This document shows, one piece after another, positions 1-6,290 of a stretch of DNA of 64,000 bases. The stretch spans positions 1 through 64,000 of the forward strand of contig CBFGTI010000007.1 in the NCBI GenBank assembly GCA_965651695.1, read 5' to 3'. This stretch comes from Imperialibacter sp965651695. Its GTDB lineage: Bacteria > Bacteroidota > Bacteroidia > Cytophagales > Cyclobacteriaceae. Every line of letters begins with the position of its first letter. Positions within the stretch are counted from its first letter, which is position 1. The translations under genes were made by a program, and so were the position numbers. The notes beneath the pieces are model-generated. The model was not told the origin of the DNA, ran no database searches, and worked only from the letters and a program-made list of their open reading frames with translations.

Positions 1-62
1 CCCCTTCGGCATTCGTTTGGTGATGAGGTTTTCGTGTTTCGCCGGGGTGCTGCGGTTCCGGT

Positions 63-170
63 CTCACACGAAATGTGCCATGGACCATCGACCATCGACT
101 GTGGACTTTCTAAACGAAATGTGCCATCGACTATGGACCATCGTCTATCGACTCCTCCATCACCTAACCA
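63..170. repeat. Degenerate ATGGACCATCGAC-type intergenic repeat
   Basis: The window opens in non-coding sequence. Two blocks share ACGAAATGTGCCAT followed by variations on ATGGACCATCGAC and CTATCGACTC (about 67-108 and 114-153). Such short ATCGAC/ATGGAC strings are simple intergenic repeats. I see no gene in positions 1-159; short open frames there have no recognisable content. Confidence 0.5.
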
Positions 171-579
171 CTTCGCTCACCAGGATAATGGGACTAACAT
201 TGGTGTAGTTAGCAAAATCTGCTCTTATAGCGTCTCTATTCGGTGCTATTGCTGCCTGGTATTCGCTGAGACTTTTAACGTAGAAGGTGCCAATGGCCAT
301 AAATGGCAATGGTGCATTGGGAATGCCGCTGGCAAGGCCCTTTTCGATGGTGTACTTAACCAGGTTTGATCCCAAATACCCTGCTACCATGGGCATGTGG
401 GTGGCTTCGTAGTACTCCATGTCGAAGGTCTTTCCTTCAGCAAACGGATACATGACAGACACTTTAATTAATCCTTTTTCTGGACTTTCCATTTCAGTCT
501 TGCCAGGTTGGTTATCCTGGCCAAATGCAACATAACAGTTGGCCAAAAGTAAAAGCGATACAATGAGTGTAGATTTCAT
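160..579 (-). CDS. Secreted EthD-family protein
   Basis: A 139-residue protein. Residues 1-20 form a signal peptide (MKSTLIVSLLLLANCYVAFG), so it is probably periplasmic. The mature part has the EthD layout: a short beta strand with KVSVMYPF, then YYEATHMPMV, where EthD proteins carry the conserved Tyr and His, and a C-terminal region similar to dimeric ferredoxin-like folds. EthD proteins are small alpha/beta-barrel proteins, some linked to ether or polyketide metabolism; the substrate cannot be read here. It is transcribed divergently from the LysR regulator at 718, the usual arrangement for a LysR target gene. Family confident, function unknown. Confidence 0.75.
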   Translation of the reverse strand: MKSTLIVSLLLLANCYVAFGQDNQPGKTEMESPEKGLIKVSVMYPFAEGKTFDMEYYEATHMPMVAGYLGSNLVKYTIEKGLASGIPNAPLPFMAIGTFYVKSLSEYQAAIAPNRDAIRADFANYTNVSPIILVSEVVR

Positions 580-638
580 AACTATTTCTTTTTAGTAATT
601 GAACTTCGTTGGTCAAATCTTCAGCTTTAGATGAGATA

Positions 639-654
639 GTCCAAAGGTGTGGAC
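639..654. promoter_or_regulatory. Candidate LysR operator, 16-bp inverted repeat
   Basis: GTCCAAAGGTGTGGAC is an inverted repeat with 5-bp arms GTCCA/TGGAC in the 138-bp gap between the divergent EthD-like gene and the LysR gene. LysR regulators commonly bind such dyads between themselves and their target. The assignment is positional inference. Confidence 0.45.
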
Positions 655-660
655 AAATCC

Positions 661-668
661 TATATTTG
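661..668 (+). promoter_or_regulatory. -7 box TATATTTG upstream of lysR-type gene
   Basis: TATATTTG fits the Bacteroidota TAnnTTTG -7 element, 49 bp before the LysR start and just downstream of the GTCCA/TGGAC dyad. No convincing -33 TTTG is seen at the expected spacing. Confidence 0.4.
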
Positions 669-717
669 CAAAACGCTATTTTTCGATAGAAACAATCGAT
701 AAAACCGATTTAGAAAT

Positions 718-1578
718 ATGGAACTGAGACAGCTCAAGTACTTTTTAAAAGCGAAGGACCTGCTGAATTTCACCGAAGCAGCAAAAGCTTTAAATATCAG
801 CCAGAGCACCTTGTCGCAGCAAATAAAGCAGCTGGAGGAAGAGCTGAACGTACCGTTGTTCAACAGAATCGGCAAACGGATAGTCCTGACAGAGGCAGGC
901 GCAATGTTTAGCGAATACGCTTTGCAAAGTCTCAATAAGGCCAACGAAGGATTAGTGCTGTTAAAGGATTTGAACAATGTGAATACAGGGAAAATTTGCA
1001 TTGGCGTGATCTACTCTATGCGAATCCCTTTTGCCAAAGCATTGATACAATTCTCGAGACAATACCCCAATATCAAAGTTCAGGTGGTGTTTGGCACCAC
1101 GAAGGATCTTCTCGAAAAACTTAACTCGCATCATTTTGACTTCATTTTGTCATTTCAGGAAAAAGCCAAACTTCCTCATCTGAAATACCAGAATGTTTTA
1201 AGCTCACGCATGGTATTGGTAACAGCTAAAAAATCGCCGCTGGCCAATAAAAGCAGTATTTCGCTTAAAGAGGTTGCCCAGCTCCCATTGGCTTTGCCTT
1301 TCGCCGGCTACAGTACTATTCAATTTTTTGTGGATTCCTTCAATCAAAAGAACCTGGAGCCTAATATCTGCATGGAGATAAATGATATTCCTACACTGTT
1401 CGAAGTCGTGAAGACCGGCCATTGGCACACTATTTTGAGTGAAACCAGTGTAAACGATCCGCAGGTAGTGGGCATTCCCATTGAAGGAAAAAACATGAAG
1501 CGAACGATAATGATTATTTCTCTTAAGGAAGCCTACGAAAAGAAAGCCGTGAAGAAATTTTACGAGCTGCTGGTTTGA
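718..1578 (+). CDS. LysR-family transcriptional regulator
   Basis: A 286-residue protein of normal family length. Residues 1-60 form the winged helix-turn-helix: MELRQLKYFLKAKDLLNFTEAAKALNIS..QSTLSQQIKQLEEELNVPLFNR is the textbook LysR signature. Residues from about 90 form the periplasmic-binding-like effector domain (GKICIGVIYSMRIPF...). The N-terminal MELRQLKYF suits the CynR/CysL/HcaR-like branch. It faces the EthD-like gene across a spacer with a candidate operator, so it probably controls that gene and itself. The downstream methyltransferase starts 333 bp away and is probably a separate unit. Effector unknown. Confidence 0.93.
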   Translation: MELRQLKYFLKAKDLLNFTEAAKALNISQSTLSQQIKQLEEELNVPLFNRIGKRIVLTEAGAMFSEYALQSLNKANEGLVLLKDLNNVNTGKICIGVIYSMRIPFAKALIQFSRQYPNIKVQVVFGTTKDLLEKLNSHHFDFILSFQEKAKLPHLKYQNVLSSRMVLVTAKKSPLANKSSISLKEVAQLPLALPFAGYSTIQFFVDSFNQKNLEPNICMEINDIPTLFEVVKTGHWHTILSETSVNDPQVVGIPIEGKNMKRTIMIISLKEAYEKKAVKKFYELLV

Positions 1579-1602
1579 GGGGGATCAAGTGGTGCCCAGA
1601 GA

Positions 1603-1816
1603 GGTGGCAAATCCCAAAAGGCAAGCACCAAAAGACAAATAAATTCAAAAAATCAAAGATTCAAATCTGGTACCGAGAGTTCAGCCACAGGTAGCCAATA
1701 CGCCACCACAGATAACAACTAACCATTAACGAATAACCTTCAGGAGGTGAAATCCCAAAAGGCAAGCACCAAAAGACAAATAAATTCCAATAGGAAAAAT
1801 CAAAAACTCAAACCTG
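1603..1816. repeat. Intergenic direct repeat (37-bp perfect core)
   Basis: The 333-bp spacer 1579-1911 holds no gene. It contains two copies, 1610-1646 and 1751-1787, of a perfect 37-bp direct repeat (begins AATCCCAAAAGGCAAGCACC). Each is followed by a degenerate AAAAATCAAA.ATTCAAA..CTGGT tail, so the repeat unit is about 65-70 bp. Each copy is preceded by GAGGTG. It is an intergenic repeat of unknown nature. Confidence 0.7.
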
Positions 1817-1911
1817 GTGCGGCAATATTAATCTTCATTCTGTCAACCGGAAGACATCTCCAAAGCCGGTTGTCGATACATTATTGTTAGTTTTTACTCA
1901 ACTTTAGTGTC

Positions 1912-2883
1912 ATGGAAGATTATTTAACAGTAACCAAAGATATCTACAGTAAAGCAGCATCTAAACCGCAGGTTGGATTATGCTGCACCACAACACCCGT
2001 TTGGCAGCTGCCAGGGCTAACTATTCCAAAGAAAATGTTGTCGATGAATTACGGCTGCGGCACCACCGTGCATCCGCGAGACCTGGTGAACACACCAAAA
2101 ATACTGTATGTGGGTGTAGGTGGCGGTATGGAACTGCTACAGTTTGCCTACTTCAGCCGGCAGCCCGGAGCGGTAACCGGGGTGGATGTAGTAGCTGAGA
2201 TGATTAAGGTCTGCGAGGAAAATCTCATTGAAGCATCAAGGGAGAATGATTGGTTTACACCTGAAATCGTTCAGCTTCTTGAAGGAGATGCCCTTCAGTT
2301 GCCGGTGGCTGATGAAACGATTGATGTCGCAGCACAAAACTGCCTGTTCAATATCTTTAAAGGGCAAGAGATAAAAAAAGCATTGGAGGAAATGTTCAGG
2401 GTGTTAAGACCCCACGGAAAACTCGTTCTTTCCGATCCTGTTTGCGAGCAAGAGATGCCTGAACACTTAAAGAACAACAGCGAATTACGGGCCCTGTGTT
2501 TAACCGGTGCTCTCCCACTTCAACAATACATGGATCTGATTACAAGTGTTGGCTTTGGAACAGTAGAAGTAAGGGCGAGAAGGCCGTACAGGGTTCTTGA
2601 CTCCAGGCGCCATAATGTGGATGCCCCAATATATGTAGAGAGCGTTGAGGTATGTGCTATAAAAGATCCGATGCCTCAGGATGGGCCTTGTGTATTTACA
2701 GGAAAGACGGCGATTTATTTTGGTGAGGATGAATATTTTGATGATGGCAAAAGTCATATCCTAATGCAAAACCAACCCCTTGCTATTTGCGATAAAACCG
2801 CTGCTAACCTTGCTTCGCTCAATCGGAAAGACATATTTATTTCACCATCCACCTGGTTTTACGACGGCGGAGGTTGTTGTTAG
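1912..2883 (+). CDS. arsM: Arsenosugar-type arsenite methyltransferase (ArsM-like)
   Basis: A 323-residue SAM-dependent methyltransferase. The SAM-binding motif I is ILYVGVGGGMELL (about residues 63-75), followed by the acidic end of strand 2 (VTGVDVVAEM) and the motif LLEGDALQLPV. Cysteines are placed as in arsenite methyltransferases: C24-C25 in VGLCCTTTP, C49 in NYGCGTTVHP, and the C-terminal GGGCC (319-323). The N-terminal GLCC..PVWQLPGL and terminal GGGCC are, from memory, typical of the ArsM subgroup that works with the radical-SAM protein ArsS in arsenosugar synthesis. ArsM transfers methyl groups from SAM to trivalent arsenic. No arsS is next to it here, and an ArsC-like gene is 58 kb away. 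Methyltransferase certain; arsenic substrate likely. Confidence 0.8.
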   Translation: MEDYLTVTKDIYSKAASKPQVGLCCTTTPVWQLPGLTIPKKMLSMNYGCGTTVHPRDLVNTPKILYVGVGGGMELLQFAYFSRQPGAVTGVDVVAEMIKVCEENLIEASRENDWFTPEIVQLLEGDALQLPVADETIDVAAQNCLFNIFKGQEIKKALEEMFRVLRPHGKLVLSDPVCEQEMPEHLKNNSELRALCLTGALPLQQYMDLITSVGFGTVEVRARRPYRVLDSRRHNVDAPIYVESVEVCAIKDPMPQDGPCVFTGKTAIYFGEDEYFDDGKSHILMQNQPLAICDKTAANLASLNRKDIFISPSTWFYDGGGCC

Positions 2884-2940
2884 AAAACAGGCATGGCCTT
2901 ATTGAAGTCACAGTTATCAACAACGAATAACGTTTAACTC

Positions 2941-3039
2941 TTACTCATCCCTCGCACACCGAAACCCCGTGTGGTTGAGGCCGGAGTCGCGACTCGAACT
3001 CATGCGACGAGCTACCCGGTAGCCGCTGCTGTAGCTGTT
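2941..3039 (-). pseudogene. 3'-end fragment of an FGE-sulfatase gene
   Basis: On the minus strand this encodes the last ~32 codons of a formylglycine-generating-enzyme gene (SYSSGYRVARRM...GFRCARDE, stop at 2941-2943). It is 91/93 identical in DNA to the end of the intact FGE gene (2946-3038 versus 3811-3903). The only other differences are one base at the upstream border and a missing alanine codon before the stop. A TAA (3040-3042) lies directly upstream in frame and homology stops there, five bases short of the vapC stop codon, so it cannot be a gene. The second catalytic cysteine of the intact enzyme (C309) is serine here. Near identity at synonymous sites points to recent duplication. 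Confidence 0.8.
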
Positions 3040-3043
3040 TTAC

Positions 3044-3454
3044 CTATCCCTTTGACAGATATTCTTTAGCCGTCAGAACAGGGATTTTTGAGGCAGTAAA
3101 GTCCTTTTTGTTTCGGGTGATAATTATATCAATTTGATTTTCTACGGCTGAATAATACTGCAGTCCATCTTCATAATCTAAAAAATCGTCGTCGCTTAGT
3201 GCCAATTCAATGATTTTATCATCTAAACTTAAAATATCAACAAGCACTTTAAACTTCCGCAGTATTTCTCTCGCTTCGTTTGGTGATTTGAGCTTCGTGA
3301 GCACATAATTGGTATTCGCAAAAGTCAATGAAGAAATAGACAGCATCAGTTCTTTTCTATCAGCGCGCGAAAATAATTCAGCAGCTTCCTCATAGCATGG
3401 TCGCTTTGCCAACAAGTCGATGACTATGTTGGTGTCTACTAAAAGCCTACTCAT
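3044..3454 (-). CDS. PIN-domain toxin (VapC-like)
   Basis: A 136-residue single PIN domain. The first acidic catalytic residue is D7 in LLVDTNIVIDLL, a classical PIN opening. Further acidic residues follow in SDDDFLDYEDGLQYYSA (about 87-103), and the late strand-plus-TRNKKDF motif (112-119) is typical of the group. PIN toxins are Mg2+-dependent ribonucleases. The gene overlaps the antitoxin stop/start by 4 bp (ATGA), so the two are translationally coupled. It ends five bases from a fragment of an FGE gene, and the whole module lies between two direct copies of that fragment. Target RNA unknown. Confidence 0.88.
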   Translation of the reverse strand: MSRLLVDTNIVIDLLAKRPCYEEAAELFSRADRKELMLSISSLTFANTNYVLTKLKSPNEAREILRKFKVLVDILSLDDKIIELALSDDDFLDYEDGLQYYSAVENQIDIIITRNKKDFTASKIPVLTAKEYLSKG

Positions 3455-3696
3455 TTATATTTCTCTATTAAGTACCTGGTATAGGCCTCTTTTTCATTAA
3501 AATCATCCGGTAAGTCTATGACGCCGCTTAAGCTTTCCACCAAAGGGGTAATCGTTGATTTTTCTTTGGTGCGGCTAGTCAGGAAGTTCAGATACGACTC
3601 GATTAACTTCGACAGACTGACATTGCTCGATTTTGCATATTCCTTTGCTCTTTCGATGACTTCGGGGTCTAAGCTTAGGGTAAGTTTTCTGTCCAT
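3451..3696 (-). CDS. DUF6364-type antitoxin of PIN module
   Basis: An 81-residue protein starting MDRKLTLSLDPEVIERAKEYAK. This is the ribbon-helix-helix-like head of DUF6364 antitoxins, followed by an acidic toxin-binding tail (VIDLPDDFNEKEAYTRYLIEKYK). I chose the ATG at 3694-3696: an upstream in-frame codon at 3750 would put the start inside the promoter/operator and add a hydrophobic segment foreign to the family. It overlaps the toxin gene by 4 bp. Like most such antitoxins it probably neutralises the toxin and represses its own promoter through the dyad at 3708-3738. Confidence 0.83.
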   Translation of the reverse strand: MDRKLTLSLDPEVIERAKEYAKSSNVSLSKLIESYLNFLTSRTKEKSTITPLVESLSGVIDLPDDFNEKEAYTRYLIEKYK

Positions 3697-3707
3697 CTTT
3701 AGAATCT

Positions 3708-3738
3708 TTACGTGCAAATATAATAATTTTACACGTAA
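3708..3738 (-). promoter_or_regulatory. Promoter/operator of the PIN toxin-antitoxin pair
   Basis: Arms TTACGTG (3708-3714) and CACGTAA (3732-3738) form a 7-bp inverted repeat 12 bp upstream of the antitoxin ATG. Inside it, minus strand, TATATTTG (3715-3722) fits the Bacteroidota -7 consensus TAnnTTTG. An operator wrapped around the -7 box is what an autorepressing antitoxin needs. Confidence 0.6.
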
Positions 3739-3802
3739 GAGCAGGCCCACTAATTCTCGGCTTTCTTAATCTTTTTGGATCAGGTTTCTGGCAACTCCTT
3801 TC

Positions 3803-4819
3803 CTACTCCGCATCCCTCGCACACCGAAACCCCGTGTGGTTGAGGCCGGAGTCGCGACTCGAACTCATGCGACGGGCTACCCGGTAGCCGCTGCAGTAGC
3901 TGTCGTTGCACAAAAATGAGCCACCTCGTACCACGTGTTTTTCTGCATAAGGCTCATTGGGGTCGTAGTATTCTGCGGGCCCGGCGGGGTCTTCTACTTT
4001 TCCCTTTTGCTCGTCCATGGCATAAGCCTGCTCGTGAAATTTGTCGGCGCACCACTCCCACACATTCCCAGCCATGTCGTACAGTCCGTAGCCATTTGGC
4101 GGAAAGCTCTTTACCGGTGCCGTTCCATAAAATCCGTCTTTCTCTTCATTTTTATAGGGAAAAAAGCCCTGCCAGAAGTTGGCTTTGCTATAGGCCTGCT
4201 CCACGGTTTCGTTGCCCCAGGGGTATTTGGCATTCCTTACTCCGCCCATGGAAGCCCACTCCCACTCGGCTTCGGTAGGCAGACGCTTGCCGGCCCATTT
4301 GGCGTAGGCCAGGGCGTCGTCGTAGGCGATGTGCACCACCGGATGGTCCAGCATATTTTCAATCGAGCTGCCCGGCCCTTCCGGCTGTCGCCAATTTGCC
4401 CCGATCACCCATGCCCACCACTGGCTGTAATCGCGGAGATTGACAGGCCCCTCGGTGGCTTTGAACACCAGGGAGCCCGGCGCCAGCACCGAATCGGGCG
4501 GCTTGGGTGTGCCCGGCGGCAGCTGTTTGGCCATTTCCTCCCAGTCAATCGGGCGCTCGGCAATGGTTGCGTAGCCGGTGGCTTCTACAAACTCAGCAAA
4601 CTGCCGGTTGGTTACTTCTGTTTCGTCCATGTAGAAGCCGGAAACCTCCACCTCGTGATTAGGAAATTCGTTGGGAGAGGCATCCTCCGACTTGCCACCC
4701 ATGGTAAAGGTGCCGGAGGGGATGTAGACCATGCCGGGGGGAACGGTGCCGTTATGTTTTTGGTTGTCGTTACATGACACGAAAAGAATAAATAGGGTAT
4801 AGAAATAAAGCTGCCTCAT
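3803..4819 (-). CDS. Formylglycine-generating enzyme (SUMF1-type) lipoprotein
   Basis: A 338-residue protein with an N-terminal lipoprotein signal (MRQLYFYTLFILFVSC, lipid Cys16), then the FGE-sulfatase domain: PPGMVYIPSGTFTMGG (N-terminal hallmark), ETEVTNRQFAEFV, RLPTEAEWEWA, GNVWEWCAD and VRGGSFLCNDSYCSGYR...GFRCA. C304 and C309, spaced CxxxxC, match the copper-binding catalytic pair of true formylglycine-generating enzymes, which oxidise a cysteine in type I sulfatases. Many relatives lack this pair, so a real FGE role is favoured. No sulfatase gene is in the window. It is followed, same strand, by the PIN module and a fragment of its own 3' end, and preceded by the RES toxin gene with a 9-bp gap. 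Confidence 0.88.
   Translation of the reverse strand: MRQLYFYTLFILFVSCNDNQKHNGTVPPGMVYIPSGTFTMGGKSEDASPNEFPNHEVEVSGFYMDETEVTNRQFAEFVEATGYATIAERPIDWEEMAKQLPPGTPKPPDSVLAPGSLVFKATEGPVNLRDYSQWWAWVIGANWRQPEGPGSSIENMLDHPVVHIAYDDALAYAKWAGKRLPTEAEWEWASMGGVRNAKYPWGNETVEQAYSKANFWQGFFPYKNEEKDGFYGTAPVKSFPPNGYGLYDMAGNVWEWCADKFHEQAYAMDEQKGKVEDPAGPAEYYDPNEPYAEKHVVRGGSFLCNDSYCSGYRVARRMSSSRDSGLNHTGFRCARDAE
3811..3903. repeat. 93-bp direct repeat, copy 2 (inside FGE gene)
   Basis: Matches 2946-3038 at 91 of 93 positions (differences at 3875 and 3895). The repeat period is 865 bp and the unit contains exactly the PIN toxin-antitoxin pair. This copy is the functional end of the FGE coding sequence; the other is a fragment. 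Confidence 0.9.
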
Positions 4820-4828
4820 CCGGTGAAT

Positions 4829-5284
4829 TTACTTGAGTCGCCGATCAAAGTCGATAGCAGACGTTCTTTTTAAACTGATAAACCTGGAAAACTCGGGATG
4901 TAAAGGATATAAAAGGTAGTTGAACTCGCCAGGGCTCTGACGTGAGGGAACTTTTAGCGCAACAAACTTTCCAGATGACAAAAGCGTTTCTGTCAGTTGG
5001 TGCAACGTGGCCGGGTAAGGGATTTCCATCCAGTTTTTCGGAATTTCCGTCAGTTTTATCTCCCGAACGGGCGCACCCTCCGCTATTTCAATTTCAAGCA
5101 AAACCCTGCCGTCCGGCAACGACTTTGCATTTGCTAGCGTTTCCAACTTGGCGAGTGAAACCGATTCGGAGGTGTAAACAACCCAAAAGCCTCTTCTATT
5201 CCACCTTCCTTCGCTAAACAAAGCTCCTTGAGACGGCCACAATTCTGCCCGGTTCTTTTTTTCAATGCGATAAACAGTCGTCAT
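4829..5284 (-). CDS. RES-domain toxin
   Basis: A 151-residue RES-family protein. Visible family features are the N-terminal R6 in VYRI, GRWNRRG (about 27-33), the Y-T-S-E segment after it (VVYTSESVSLAKLE) and the C-terminal EFNYLLYPLHPEF. RES toxins (MbcT/ParT relatives) cleave or transfer from NAD+, stopping growth. It overlaps the upstream Xre/ParS-type antitoxin gene by 4 bp (ATGA), the standard organisation. Length fits the family. Confidence 0.9.
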   Translation of the reverse strand: MTTVYRIEKKNRAELWPSQGALFSEGRWNRRGFWVVYTSESVSLAKLETLANAKSLPDGRVLLEIEIAEGAPVREIKLTEIPKNWMEIPYPATLHQLTETLLSSGKFVALKVPSRQSPGEFNYLLYPLHPEFSRFISLKRTSAIDFDRRLK

Positions 5285-5736
5285 CCGTAAACGCCATACT
5301 CAATCCTGTCGATGGCCTGCTCCACCTCCCGCCGCCCTGATTCTAAAAACAGCAGGTCTACCGGGCGTTGATTGCCCAAATTCTCAATTCTTGAGGTAAG
5401 CCAAACCCGGAAATCATCTTCATTCTCGAACGCCTTCGCTCCTTTTTCGAATATCCGAAGCAAATTGACTAGATGGTCTTTAAAGTGAATGCCGATGTCT
5501 TCTTTTTTATATTCTCTGTAAAGGCTCGCCTGACTCGTACCCAGCACTTCCTCCAACGTAACTTCATAGCCCCTCAAATACTCAGCGGCCCCCTTCAATT
5601 TCCCTCCGTCAATAACCAATTGATCTAGCTTATAGCTGGGAACTGATGATACCTTTTCTAATAAGCCTCTAAAAAAATCGCTGCCCTGCAGCGGCATTAT
5701 TTGCCTCCCGGGCGCACCCCGTTTTTCCGAAATCAT
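5281..5736 (-). CDS. Xre/MbcA/ParS-type antitoxin of RES module
   Basis: A 151-residue protein. The C-terminal ~60 residues (HLVNLLRIFEKGAKAFENEDDFRVWLTSRIENLGNQRPVDLL) match the DUF2384 toxin-binding domain of MbcA/ParS antitoxins: helix, GxxxF, W-L, N..LGGxxPxDLL. The N-terminal half (LKGAAEYLRGYEVTLEEVLGTSQASLYREYKKE) resembles a helix-turn-helix. I start at ATG 5734-5736; a start 28 codons earlier is possible but adds an atypical hydrophobic stretch. It is coupled by 4-bp overlap to the RES gene, binds the toxin and probably represses the operon. Confidence 0.85.
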   Translation of the reverse strand: MISEKRGAPGRQIMPLQGSDFFRGLLEKVSSVPSYKLDQLVIDGGKLKGAAEYLRGYEVTLEEVLGTSQASLYREYKKEDIGIHFKDHLVNLLRIFEKGAKAFENEDDFRVWLTSRIENLGNQRPVDLLFLESGRREVEQAIDRIEYGVYG

Positions 5737-5823
5737 CTTGTTAACTTTTTTTCTCAAAAGATACGAGTTTTTTATCAAAACGGAGAGGGGCAAAAGTAAG
5801 TTCTGAAGAACCGCCGACAAACG

Positions 5824-6222
5824 TTATTTACTTAGCTCAACCAATATAACCTCGTTGCCATAAAGATCGAGAAAATGCAGGAAAGAATAGCTGGCATCGA
5901 AAACCGGCTCCACCTTTATGCGCACACTTTTGGCTTTCAGGTTTTCATACGCCTCCCGTAGCGATGAAGTGTAGATAACCATGGCAGGCTGCCCCAGGGT
6001 TTGCCTGCCCACATGGGCCTCTTCCTCCGCACCTTCGGCCTTCAGCAGCCAAATGCCGGCCTTGTCTCCCTTTTGAAAGCCAATGTGCAAGTACCGCTGC
6101 CCATTGGCAAGGGTTTGATCGTACAGCTTAATACATCCCAAGGCCTGACTATAAAAGTCAAAGGCTTGGTCGTAGTCTTTCACCAGAAGGACAATTCTCC
6201 CGAAGTGATTGGTCATTCGCAA
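5824..6222 (-). CDS. VOC-family (glyoxalase-like) protein
   Basis: A 132-residue single VOC module: MTNHFGRIVLLVKDYDQAFDFYSQALG (first beta-alpha-beta-beta unit) and YSFLHFLDLYGNEVILVELSK (end of second unit, with the FxDxxGNxxxL signature). A second ATG two codons in (6216) is equally usable. VOC proteins bind a divalent metal and act in isomerisation, resistance or dioxygenation; the substrate is not readable. It follows the GMC oxidoreductase gene on the same strand after 68 bp and could be the last gene of that series. Confidence 0.82.
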   Translation of the reverse strand: MRMTNHFGRIVLLVKDYDQAFDFYSQALGCIKLYDQTLANGQRYLHIGFQKGDKAGIWLLKAEGAEEEAHVGRQTLGQPAMVIYTSSLREAYENLKAKSVRIKVEPVFDASYSFLHFLDLYGNEVILVELSK

Positions 6223-6290
6223 GGTTGTTTAAATGCCAATGGCTTGCGATTTACAAGCCATTGGGTGGTATTACAGAAAATTCAAGTCCT

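Noticed and set aside
2941..3903. Template/variable repeat pair of a diversity-generating retroelement (FGE-type targets are typical)
   Set aside because: The copies differ at only two positions in 93 bp plus one at the border; two of the three fall on adenines of the fragment but one does not, and no reverse transcriptase or accessory gene is in the window.
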